Below are positions 7,798 to 15,280 of a DNA stretch of 64,000 nucleotides, in pieces; position 1 is the stretch's first letter, and every line of letters starts with the position of its first letter. The notes beneath the pieces were generated by a model that saw only the letters and a list, made by a program, of their open reading frames with translations, had not been told where the DNA came from and did not search any database. A program made the position numbers and the translations under genes. The DNA is from Nitratireductor sp. B36. GTDB taxonomy: Bacteria; Pseudomonadota; Alphaproteobacteria; Rhizobiales; Rhizobiaceae. The DNA is taken from positions 124,001 through 188,000 of the forward strand of contig NZ_JACKZY010000002.1 of NCBI RefSeq assembly GCF_020833685.1, read 5' to 3'.

Positions 7798-8862
7798 CTA
7801 GAGTTCGATTTCCTTGCCGCTTCGCACGCTTTCGTCGGCGGCGAGGCAGATGTTGAGGGATTGCACGGCGTCATGCATGTGCCGTGAAAGGTCGATGTCT
7901 TCGCGGATGGCTTTCAGGACGAAGGCCTGTTCGCGGTCGCACAGTTCCTGATGCCCCGGCTCGCCTTCCATCGACAGAAGCGTGTCCTCTTGGGCGAAAC
8001 GACCGCTGGCGTCGGTCTCTGCCCTGTGGATGCGGATGCGCGAGGTCTGTGTGTGCGCGTCGATGTCATCCGACTTCGCGCCCTCGTCCATCACGATGGA
8101 AACGCAGCCATTGGGGGAGATGATGTCTTTCACGAAGAAGGCCGTCTCCGACATCATCGGTCCCCAGCCGGCCTCGTACCAGCCCACCGAGCCATCGTCG
8201 AAAATCACCTGGAAATGTCCGTAATTGTACATGTCCAGGGCGATCTCCTCGGAAAGCCGGACCCCCATGCCGCGTACCTTGACCGGCTTCGCATCGGTGA
8301 TCTGGCACATCACGTCCACATAGTGCACGCCGCAGTCGACGATGGGTGGCGTCGTCTGCATAAGCTGTTTGTGCGTCATCCAGGTTGGACCGGAGGATTG
8401 CTGGTTGAGGTTGAGCCGGAACACATAGGGGCCACCGAGTCCGCGCGCTTCCTCGATCAGCTTCACCCAGGAAGGGTGATGGCGCAGGATGTAACCCACC
8501 ACGAGCTTGCGCTTGTGCGTTGTCGCCGTCTCCACCACGCGCCTTGCGTCGGAGACATTCGTGGCCAACGGCTTTTCCACGAACACATGCGCACCAGCCT
8601 CCATGGCGGCAATCGCATAGGGGGCATGGCTGTCAGAATACGTGTTGATCGAAGCCAGATCCGGTTGTGATTCGGCCAGCGCCTCTTCGAAATTGGTCGA
8701 GTGCCGATATCCCTTCAGCGCATCTGGCAGGTCCGGCTTTGAACGGCTCACGAGCCCCACAATCTCGAAGCCGGGATTGGCGTGATAGGCGAGCGCGTGG
8801 CTCATGCCCATATTGCCGAGGCCTGCAACCAGCACCCGGACGGGTTTGTCCTGCGCACTCAT
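7798..8862 (-). CDS. Gfo/Idh/MocA family oxidoreductase
   Basis: About 354 residues. An N-terminal Rossmann fold (VLVAGLGNMGMSHALAYH) is followed by the EKP motif (VFVEKPLATN) and a C-terminal alpha/beta domain (GVHYVDVM). The family carries out NAD(P)-dependent oxidation of sugars and sugar derivatives. The start is the ATG at 8862, four bases overlapping the upstream permease; the frame beyond belongs to that gene. Being embedded between permease and ATPase genes suggests that it acts on the imported sugar, perhaps oxidising or epimerising it before phosphorylation or deacetylation. Confidence 0.88.
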   Translation of the reverse strand: MSAQDKPVRVLVAGLGNMGMSHALAYHANPGFEIVGLVSRSKPDLPDALKGYRHSTNFEEALAESQPDLASINTYSDSHAPYAIAAMEAGAHVFVEKPLATNVSDARRVVETATTHKRKLVVGYILRHHPSWVKLIEEARGLGGPYVFRLNLNQQSSGPTWMTHKQLMQTTPPIVDCGVHYVDVMCQITDAKPVKVRGMGVRLSEEIALDMYNYGHFQVIFDDGSVGWYEAGWGPMMSETAFFVKDIISPNGCVSIVMDEGAKSDDIDAHTQTSRIRIHRAETDASGRFAQEDTLLSMEGEPGHQELCDREQAFVLKAIREDIDLSRHMHDAVQSLNICLAADESVRSGKEIEL

Positions 8863-9698
8863 TTCACCGCTCCCGACGTGATGCCGCGGATCAGCTGGCG
8901 CGAGAAGATCAGATAGAGGATCAGCACCGGCAGGATGGCGAGCGACAAGGCTGCCAGAACCGCGTTCCAGTTGGTGACGAACTGGCCGATGAAGACCTGC
9001 GCGCCGAGCGTGATGGTTTTTGTTGCTTCGGCTGGCGCCAGGATCAGGGGGAACCACAGATCGTTCCAGATCGGGATCATCGTGAAGACCGCGACCGTCG
9101 CCATGGCGGGCCGCACCAGCGGCAGGACGAGGCGGAAGAAGATGCGGTATTCGCTGAGCCCGTCGATGCGACCGGCGTTTTTCAGGTCGTCCGAGACTTG
9201 CCGCATGAACTCCGACAGGATGAAGATGGCCAGCGGCAGCCCCTGAGCCGTATAGACAAGAATCAGCGAGGTCAGCGTGTTGACGAGGCCGGAAGCGGCC
9301 ATCATCTGGAGGATCGCCACCGTGCCGAGCCGGATCGGGATCATGATGCCGAGCGCCAGATAAAGCCCCATCAGCGTGTTGCCCTTGAAGCGGTATTCGG
9401 CGAGCGCAAAGGCGGCCATGGCCCCGAAAAGCAACACCATGAACAGCGATACCACGGTGACGACGAAGCTGTTCTGGAAATAGAGCAGGAAGTCGCCCTG
9501 TTTCAGAACCGTCTCGAAGCCGACCAGGCTGAAGGTTTCCGCATTGGGTAGCTCCAGCGGCGTACGGAAGATCGCCTTGCGCGACTTGAAGGCGTTGATG
9601 ACGATCACGAACACCGGGAAGAGCGCGATGATCGTGTATGTCGCCAGCACCGCATGGGCGGCGATCGAACGGACGGGGGAGTGCCTGGCTGTGCTCAT
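8859..9698 (-). CDS. Carbohydrate ABC transporter permease (MalG type)
   Basis: 279 residues with six membrane helices and the conserved cytoplasmic EAA loop (DDLKNAGRIDGLSEYRIFFRL in place of EAA-G), typical of MalG-class subunits. I place the start at the ATG at 9698 (MSTARHSPVRS), 14 bases after the stop of the first permease gene. The longer frame would run into that gene and is Arg-rich. It overlaps the dehydrogenase gene by ATGA. Confidence 0.92.
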   Translation of the reverse strand: MSTARHSPVRSIAAHAVLATYTIIALFPVFVIVINAFKSRKAIFRTPLELPNAETFSLVGFETVLKQGDFLLYFQNSFVVTVVSLFMVLLFGAMAAFALAEYRFKGNTLMGLYLALGIMIPIRLGTVAILQMMAASGLVNTLTSLILVYTAQGLPLAIFILSEFMRQVSDDLKNAGRIDGLSEYRIFFRLVLPLVRPAMATVAVFTMIPIWNDLWFPLILAPAEATKTITLGAQVFIGQFVTNWNAVLAALSLAILPVLILYLIFSRQLIRGITSGAVK

Positions 9699-9711
9699 CG
9701 GTTTCTCCCCC

Positions 9712-10635
9712 TCAGAATTGGTAGCGGCGCAGCCGCGTCTGGATGCCGAACAGATAGATCGACACGCCGATGAGAATGATGGCGAACATGGCGGTCGCAA
9801 TCGCCGCGCCAAGGTTCGGGTCGCCAAGCTGAAGCTGGAAGCCGAAGAAGGTGCGGAACATGAAGGTGCCGAGAATGTCGGTGGAGAAATCCGGACCCGC
9901 CAGCGCGCCCTGCGTCGCGTAGATCAGGTCGAACGCATTGAAATTGCCGACAAAGGTCAGGATCGAGATGATGCCGATGGCCGGCAGGATCAGCGGCAGC
10001 TTCACCTTCCAGAATTGCGACATGCCGGTGATCCCGTCGCATTCGGCCGCTTCCAGAAGCTCGTCGGGAATGGAAAGAAGCGCTGCATAGATGAGCATCA
10101 TCGGAATGCCCACAAACTGCCAGACCGAGATAAGCGCCAGCGTGGTCAATGCATAGGCTTCCTTGCCAAGCCAAGGCTGGAACAGGCTTTTCAGGCCAAC
10201 GAGATCAAGCAGGTTGGGCGCCACGCCCCAAAGCGGGCTCAGGATCAGCTTCCAGGCGAAACCTGCAATCACAAAGGAGAGGATCGTCGGGATGAAAATG
10301 GCCGTGCGATAGAAGGAGCGCATGCGGAGCCGCGGGCTCGACAGAAGGGCAGCGAGCAGTATGCCGATCGGGTTCTGCACGATCATGTGCACGATGAAGA
10401 ACCAGGTATTGTTCTTGAGCGCGTTCCAGAACTGGTCCGACCATTGCGGATCTCCGAACAGGGCCCGGAAATTCTGAAGGCCGACAAAGACCTGGCTGTT
10501 TTGCACCTCACTGTACAAGGCAAGTTGCAACGTGCTGAACAGCGGTATGATCATGATCGCCGTGTAGATCAGAACGGCAGGCGCCAGAAACACGGCAATG
10601 TGCCAGCGTCGGGGCTTCTTTGTGGCTTGGGCCAT
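9712..10635 (-). CDS. Carbohydrate ABC transporter permease (MalF type)
   Basis: 307 residues, six membrane helices, EAA-loop region PDELLEAAECDGITGMSQFWKV. It partners the MalG-type subunit encoded immediately downstream. The gene begins at an ATG (MAQATKKPRRWH, basic cytoplasmic N-terminus) and follows the binding-protein gene after a 64-bp spacer containing a strong hairpin. Confidence 0.93.
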   Translation of the reverse strand: MAQATKKPRRWHIAVFLAPAVLIYTAIMIIPLFSTLQLALYSEVQNSQVFVGLQNFRALFGDPQWSDQFWNALKNNTWFFIVHMIVQNPIGILLAALLSSPRLRMRSFYRTAIFIPTILSFVIAGFAWKLILSPLWGVAPNLLDLVGLKSLFQPWLGKEAYALTTLALISVWQFVGIPMMLIYAALLSIPDELLEAAECDGITGMSQFWKVKLPLILPAIGIISILTFVGNFNAFDLIYATQGALAGPDFSTDILGTFMFRTFFGFQLQLGDPNLGAAIATAMFAIILIGVSIYLFGIQTRLRRYQF

Positions 10636-10653
10636 GGAACGTCTCTCTATGAT

Positions 10654-10680
10654 CCGGGCCCGCGCGAGAGGCGGACCCGG
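10654..10680 (-). other. Intercistronic hairpin between binding-protein and permease genes
   Basis: CCGGGCCCGC at 10654-10663 pairs with GCGGACCCGG at 10671-10680 (one G-T wobble) across a 7-base loop, right after the binding-protein stop at 10700. There is no T-run, so it looks like the mRNA-stabilising hairpin seen between binding-protein and permease genes in ABC operons. It would raise binding-protein expression over the membrane subunits (inference). Confidence 0.55.
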
Positions 10681-10699
10681 TTTTGTTCAGAGCTTGCGC

Positions 10700-11956
10700 T
10701 TACTGCTGCGGCTCGTACCAGCCGGCAAGGCCGTCCTGAAGCTGTTTTGCACCGTCTTCAGGTGTCTGGGCGCCGCGCAGAACGTTGGCGGAAACGTTCC
10801 ACATCTCGTTCCACAGGTTCGGCGTGCCGCGCGAGAGAATCTGGTGCGCGGGACGGATGGTGGACTTGCAGTTCTCACGCCAGGAGACGAATTCCTTGGC
10901 CAGCGGATCTTCCATCTCCACGGTTTCGTTGGACAGAGAGAAGAAGCCCGGCAGCGAGTTGGCATACAGTGACGCAAACTCCGCGGAGCCGACCCAATTC
11001 AGGAAGGTGCGGGCGGCTTCCGGATGTTTGGTCTTGGCGTTCATGCCGATGCCGATATCCGTGTGGTCGGAAATGTAGCACTCGTCGCCCGCATTCTGCA
11101 CCGGTGGCGGGAATGCACCCAGTTTGAAATCGGCCTGCTCGTTGAAAATGGCGATTTCCCAGGAACCAGCGGGGAAGATTGCTGCACGACCAAGCGTGAA
11201 GAGGTTCTGGCTGTCGGGATAGGCCTGCGCCTCGAAGCCGTCGCCAAGATAGGGAGCCCATTTGGCGATCTCGCGGAGGGGCTGGACCCACTGCTCATCG
11301 GTGAGCTTCTGCTCGCCGGCGATCAGGGCCAGTCGGCCTTCCTCGCCCTTCCAGTAGTTCGGACCGATATTGGTGTAGCCCATGGTGGCAGCTTCCCATT
11401 GATCCTTGGCGCCCATGGCCATCGGGATATAGGTGCCGTCTTCCTTGATTTTCTCGAGGACCGCGTAGAATTCCTCATTGGTTTTCGGCGGTTCGATGCC
11501 AAGCTCTTCGAAGGCATCGGCATTGTAGATGAAGCCGTGGATCACGGAAGCCATCGGTACGCAGAAGGTGGCCGAGCCATCGTCCGTGCTCCATGCTGCC
11601 TTGGCCACGTCGGAGAAGTTCGACATGTTCTCAAGGTCCTTGAGATCCGTCAGATGGCCTTTTTCATAAAGGCTGAGCGAGGCATCGAACGGGCGGCATG
11701 TGACGAGATCGCCTGCCGTGCCGGCGTCGAGCTTGGAATTGAGAACGGCATTGTATTCGGTAGGCGCGCTCGGAGCGAAGTTCACCTTGATGCCGGGATG
11801 CTTGGCCTCAAAGGCCGGGATCAGTTTTTCCTGCCAGATGGTCAGGTCGTCATTGCGCCAGCTTTCGATGGTGAGTTCGGCATCCTGTGCCATCGCCGTG
11901 CCGGTTGCACCCAGCATGGTCGCGGCAAGCAGTGCCAGTCTGGTGGATTTCATCAT
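10700..11956 (-). CDS. Extracellular sugar-binding protein of ABC transporter (family 1)
   Basis: A 418-residue periplasmic binding protein with a Sec signal (MMKSTRLALLAATMLGA, cleavage likely after AMAQ). It has typical family-1 features: a FEAKHPGIKVNF segment, Trp-rich WRNDDLTIW and WEAATMGYTN stretches for sugar stacking, and AAIFPAGSWEI. The start at 11956 has GGGAG six bases upstream; a second ATG follows at once. It is the first gene of the ABC operon and is transcribed away from the kinase-gntR-nagA operon, which points to an N-acetylated amino sugar or oligosaccharide as ligand (inference). Confidence 0.92.
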   Translation of the reverse strand: MMKSTRLALLAATMLGATGTAMAQDAELTIESWRNDDLTIWQEKLIPAFEAKHPGIKVNFAPSAPTEYNAVLNSKLDAGTAGDLVTCRPFDASLSLYEKGHLTDLKDLENMSNFSDVAKAAWSTDDGSATFCVPMASVIHGFIYNADAFEELGIEPPKTNEEFYAVLEKIKEDGTYIPMAMGAKDQWEAATMGYTNIGPNYWKGEEGRLALIAGEQKLTDEQWVQPLREIAKWAPYLGDGFEAQAYPDSQNLFTLGRAAIFPAGSWEIAIFNEQADFKLGAFPPPVQNAGDECYISDHTDIGIGMNAKTKHPEAARTFLNWVGSAEFASLYANSLPGFFSLSNETVEMEDPLAKEFVSWRENCKSTIRPAHQILSRGTPNLWNEMWNVSANVLRGAQTPEDGAKQLQDGLAGWYEPQQ

Positions 11957-12360
11957 GGTAGTCTCCCTGTTTTGCTCAAGAGGCATCTCCATGGCTCGGC
12001 ATGCAAGCATGGAGCGCGCTCCGGGCGCTGCTGAACTTGTCCGATGGAGGCAATCTTGGCAGGGCCGTGGACCCTACAAAGCCTTGTCAGCGCTTCCGGG
12101 TAGTCTGTGCGTGCACGGGATTCTTCTTGTGTGCCCCTTATACGCGCCGCTCCCCGGACCCCTCTGCATCCTCCAATGGAGAAATTAAAGGCCAAAAAGA
12201 TACCATTTGTCCAGAGTGAATTCTGAGTATTCCCGAGTGGGCTTTGAAGATTCCCATTTTTAAGCTTTTTTATCATGCACTTAAAGTCAGAATGGTGGGT
12301 GTTGATTTTTTGTTGTTCCCTGGAGGTATCTTTTTGGTATTATGTTCCAGAGGAGTGATC
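11957..12360. promoter_or_regulatory. 404-bp divergent promoter region of the amino-sugar operons
   Basis: This non-coding stretch separates the ABC operon (minus) from the kinase-gntR-nagA operon (plus). Its right half is clearly AT-richer than the flanks. It should hold both promoters and contains the 13-bp inverted repeat pair annotated separately. No open frame here has a ribosome binding site or plausible composition. Confidence 0.7.
12192..12337. repeat. Perfect 13-bp inverted repeat pair, candidate GntR operators
   Basis: CCAAAAAGATACC at 12192-12204 and its exact reverse complement GGTATCTTTTTGG at 12325-12337 lie 120 bp apart in the divergent region. The right copy continues to GGTAT, giving two GGTAT half-sites 11 bp apart, and ends 23 bp before the kinase ATG. 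Such GGTAT/ATACC half-sites suit a GntR/UTRA regulator like the one encoded in this operon. DNA looping between the two sites is possible but unproven. Confidence 0.5.
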
Positions 12361-13251
12361 ATGAGCGAATACGTGATAGCGATAGATGGAGGGGGAACCA
12401 GTTGCCGGGCTGCGTTGGCGGATCGCCACGGGCGCGTGGTGGGGCGCGGCAAACAGGGATCCGCCAATATTTTCACCACATCGGATACCATCGGCGCGAA
12501 CATCATTGCCGCCGCAGGGCAGGCTTTGAAAGATGCAGGCATCGAGGGGAGCAAACTTTCGGAGATACCCGCCTTCTTGGGACTTGCAGGGATCAATGTT
12601 GGAGAACGTCAGCGGGAACTCGCAAAGGCTCTTCCTTTTGCGGACACCCGGTTTGTTCATGATGGCCTGATCGCGATGCAGGGCGCGCTGGGCGATGAGG
12701 ACGGCGTGATGGCCATTCTGGGCACCGGCTCGGTTTACGTTTCCCGGGTGGACGGGACCTTGCGCAATGTTGGCGGCTGGGGGTTTGCCATCGGGGACCA
12801 GGCAAGTGGCTCATTCATCGGCAGAACACTGCTGCAACAGACGCTTCTTGCCCATGATGGAATTCGTGAACACACGTCGCTGAGCCGCGCAGTGATGGCG
12901 CGTTTCAATGATGACCCAGAAGCCATGGTGGAATTTGCACAGCAGGAAGCGTGTCCTGCCGATTATGGCGCTTTCGCTCCAATGATTTTTGAATACGACA
13001 CCAAGGGTGACCTGCTCGCCAGGGACATCCTGCTCGATGCCGTGCGGGACATTACCATGGCGCTCGATGCCGTTGTTTTCGAAGGCTGTGAAAGGCTTTG
13101 TCTCCTTGGAGGGCTGGCCCACGAATATGCCAAGCGGCTCGCGCCGCGTCATAGAGCGATCCTGGCCGAACCCCAAGGCGATGCCCTTGCAGGTGCGGTG
13201 CAATTGGCGTTGCGTACGTTTCCGCTTGAGACGGCAAGGGAGAAGCGGTGA
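12361..13251 (+). CDS. BadF/BadG-type ATPase-fold kinase, probable N-acetylglucosamine kinase
   Basis: 296 residues of the ASKHA fold. The phosphate-1 loop is IDGGGTSCRAALAD at residues 7-20, phosphate-2 is AILGTGSVYV, and the adenosine motif is LCLLGGLAHEYA near the C-terminus. Family members that act beside nagA are N-acetylglucosamine or glucosamine kinases, giving the 6-phosphate that NagA deacetylates. The ATG at 12361 follows GAGGAG. The next gene, gntR, overlaps by ATGA. Specificity for GlcNAc is inferred from context. Confidence 0.85.
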   Translation: MSEYVIAIDGGGTSCRAALADRHGRVVGRGKQGSANIFTTSDTIGANIIAAAGQALKDAGIEGSKLSEIPAFLGLAGINVGERQRELAKALPFADTRFVHDGLIAMQGALGDEDGVMAILGTGSVYVSRVDGTLRNVGGWGFAIGDQASGSFIGRTLLQQTLLAHDGIREHTSLSRAVMARFNDDPEAMVEFAQQEACPADYGAFAPMIFEYDTKGDLLARDILLDAVRDITMALDAVVFEGCERLCLLGGLAHEYAKRLAPRHRAILAEPQGDALAGAVQLALRTFPLETAREKR

Positions 13252-14009
13252 TGACAGCCCCGGGCCTCTTTTCCGCAGATCGGGTGGCGGCTACGGGGTC
13301 AGGCCCCCTTTACCTGCGTTTGCGGCGTTTGCTCGAAGACGCAATTGCCGGCGGGATATTGCGCGAAGGCGAGGCTTTGCCGACTGAGCGAGATATTGCT
13401 GAGCTGACGGAGTTAAGCCGCGTAACCGTGCGCCGTGCCGTCGATGATCTGGTGAAGCAGGGGCGGCTTATCCGCCGGCACGGGTCGGGCACGTTCGTGG
13501 CGCCTTCCGTTTCCCGTGTTGAACAGTCTCTCTCCCTTCTGACTTCGTTTACCGAAGATATGGCGCGGCGGGGTCTCACGTCACGTTCTGAATGGCTGGA
13601 GCGCATCGTTGCAGCGCCATCCCCTGATGAAATGATGGTGCTGGGCCTTTCGATGGGCGATACGGTCGCAAGACTGGAGCGACTACGCATCGCCGACGAT
13701 GTGCCGATGGCCATCGAGCGCGCCTCAATCATCGGCAGTTTCCTGCCGGATCCGGCTTCGGTGACAGACTCCCTCTACGATGCGCTTGGTAAACGGTCGG
13801 CCCGGCCATGCCGTGCCACTCAGCGAATCTCGGCCCGAAATGTGGATGAGCGGGAAGCTTCGCTTCTTAAGGTCGCTCCCGGGGAAGCCGCGCTCTATAT
13901 CGAACGCGTTTCCTATCTGCCCAATGGTCGGGTCATCGAATTCACCCGTTCGGTCTATCGCGGTGACGCGTATGATTTCGTCGCCGAACTGAAGATTCCC
14001 GAGCGCTGA
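13248..14009 (+). CDS. GntR family transcriptional regulator, UTRA (HutC-type) domain
   Basis: 253 residues: winged helix (LYLRLRRLLEDAIAGGILREG, then LTELSRVTVRRAVDDLVKQG) and a C-terminal UTRA effector domain (MVLGLSMGDTVARLERLR; EAALYIERVSYLPNGRVIEFTRS). This is the subfamily of NagR/DasR, which sense glucosamine- or GlcNAc-phosphates. Start overlaps the kinase stop. It sits between kinase and nagA and very likely controls both divergent operons. Confidence 0.92.
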   Translation: MMTAPGLFSADRVAATGSGPLYLRLRRLLEDAIAGGILREGEALPTERDIAELTELSRVTVRRAVDDLVKQGRLIRRHGSGTFVAPSVSRVEQSLSLLTSFTEDMARRGLTSRSEWLERIVAAPSPDEMMVLGLSMGDTVARLERLRIADDVPMAIERASIIGSFLPDPASVTDSLYDALGKRSARPCRATQRISARNVDEREASLLKVAPGEAALYIERVSYLPNGRVIEFTRSVYRGDAYDFVAELKIPER

Positions 14010-14034
14010 CGCGCTCTGACAATTGGAACGTAGC

Positions 14035-15195
14035 ATGTCTTCTTTCGCACTTGCCGGCGCGCGTATTTTTGATGGGGAAACCTGGTTCGACGATCACATC
14101 CTGATGGTCGACGATGGCCGGATTTCAGCCATCGAGACGCGAGAAAACGCCTCTCGCGATCTGCCCGTCCGTGATGCCGGCGGCGCCATGATTGTCCCTG
14201 GCTTCATCGATCTTCAGGTCAATGGCGGTGGTGGGGTGATGTTCGACGGTAATTGCGGAGTGGAAGGGCTTGGCACGATCTGCCGTGCGCATGCGCGGTT
14301 CGGGACCACCGGTCTCTTGCCGACTTTGATTACCGACACGCGAGAAGCAACAGCCGTTTCAGTCGCTGCCGGGTTGGAAGCTGCACGGTCGCGCATGCCG
14401 GGATTTCTCGGTTTGCATCTGGAGGGGCCGCATCTTTCTGTTGAACGGAAGGGCGCCCACGATCCGGCTCTTATCCGGCCGATGGAAGACAGGGATCTTG
14501 CCGCCTTGATAGAGGCGCGGAAAGGGCTGCCCTCGCTGATGGTGACGCTTGCCCCGGAAAACGTGACAGCCGACCAGGTTCGGGCCCTGGTGGACGCAGG
14601 CGTGAAGGTCAGCCTCGGCCACACCAACACCACTTGCGAAACCGCGCTGGCCTACGCGGAGGCTGGGGCGTCGCTCGTCACACATCTTTTTAACGCAATG
14701 AGCCCGCTTGCGCATCGTGAGCCGGGCGTTGTGGGGGCTGCGCTGCAGAGCGGGCAACTCTGGGTGGGAATCATCGCCGATGGCGTGCATGTCGATCCGG
14801 TGGCCATCGGTGTTGCTCTGCGTGCCAAGAATGGCCCCGCGCGCCTCTTCGCCGTGACGGATGCCATGTCGACCATCGGGACGGACATGACGTCTTTCAC
14901 GCTGAACGGGCGGACCATCATGAGGGAAAATGGGCGCCTGACACTGGCGGATGGCACTCTGGCTGGCGCAGATATCGATATGATCTCCACGGTTGTCTAT
15001 CTTCACCGCACGGTAGGCTTGGCGCTTGAAGAGGCGCTGCGCATGGTGAGCGTTTATCCTGCACAGGCCATAGGGCTCGATCACTCCAAGGGTGGTCTTA
15101 CGGTGGGAAAGGACGCGGATTTCGTCGTACTCGACGATGATCTAGGTGTCGTTTCGACCTGGATCGGCGGTGAAGCGGTATATTCGCTCCTCTGA
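14035..15195 (+). CDS. nagA: N-acetylglucosamine-6-phosphate deacetylase
   Basis: 386 residues, amidohydrolase fold. Landmarks: GFIDLQVNGGGGVMFD near residue 59, GLHLEGPHLS, VSLGHTNTTCE, HLFNAMSPLAHREPG and VTDAMSTIG, which hold the metal- and substrate-binding His and Asp residues of NagA. It converts GlcNAc-6-phosphate to glucosamine-6-phosphate and acetate. I chose the ATG at 14035; a TTG at 14023 would add four residues. It is the last gene of the kinase-gntR-nagA operon. No nagB deaminase is in the window. Confidence 0.95.
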   Translation: MSSFALAGARIFDGETWFDDHILMVDDGRISAIETRENASRDLPVRDAGGAMIVPGFIDLQVNGGGGVMFDGNCGVEGLGTICRAHARFGTTGLLPTLITDTREATAVSVAAGLEAARSRMPGFLGLHLEGPHLSVERKGAHDPALIRPMEDRDLAALIEARKGLPSLMVTLAPENVTADQVRALVDAGVKVSLGHTNTTCETALAYAEAGASLVTHLFNAMSPLAHREPGVVGAALQSGQLWVGIIADGVHVDPVAIGVALRAKNGPARLFAVTDAMSTIGTDMTSFTLNGRTIMRENGRLTLADGTLAGADIDMISTVVYLHRTVGLALEEALRMVSVYPAQAIGLDHSKGGLTVGKDADFVVLDDDLGVVSTWIGGEAVYSLL

Positions 15196-15216
15196 GCAGA
15201 ATCTTTATTTTTCTTC

Positions 15217-15247
15217 TTGAAGCTCTAGTGACTAGAGCTCCTATCCT
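15217..15247 (+). promoter_or_regulatory. MerR-type promoter of the metal ATPase gene
   Basis: TTGAAG (15217-15222) and TATCCT (15242-15247) are separated by exactly 19 bp, longer than the usual 17, as in promoters activated by MerR-family metal sensors. The spacer overlaps a perfect 19-bp dyad, AGCTCTAGT-G-ACTAGAGCT (15221-15239). The ATPase GTG lies 34 bp beyond the -10. The pattern matches zinc, cadmium, lead and copper efflux promoters; the regulator gene itself is not in the window. Confidence 0.8.
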
Positions 15248-15280
15248 TGCTGTCATTGATTGACTGCAAGGAGAATCATC

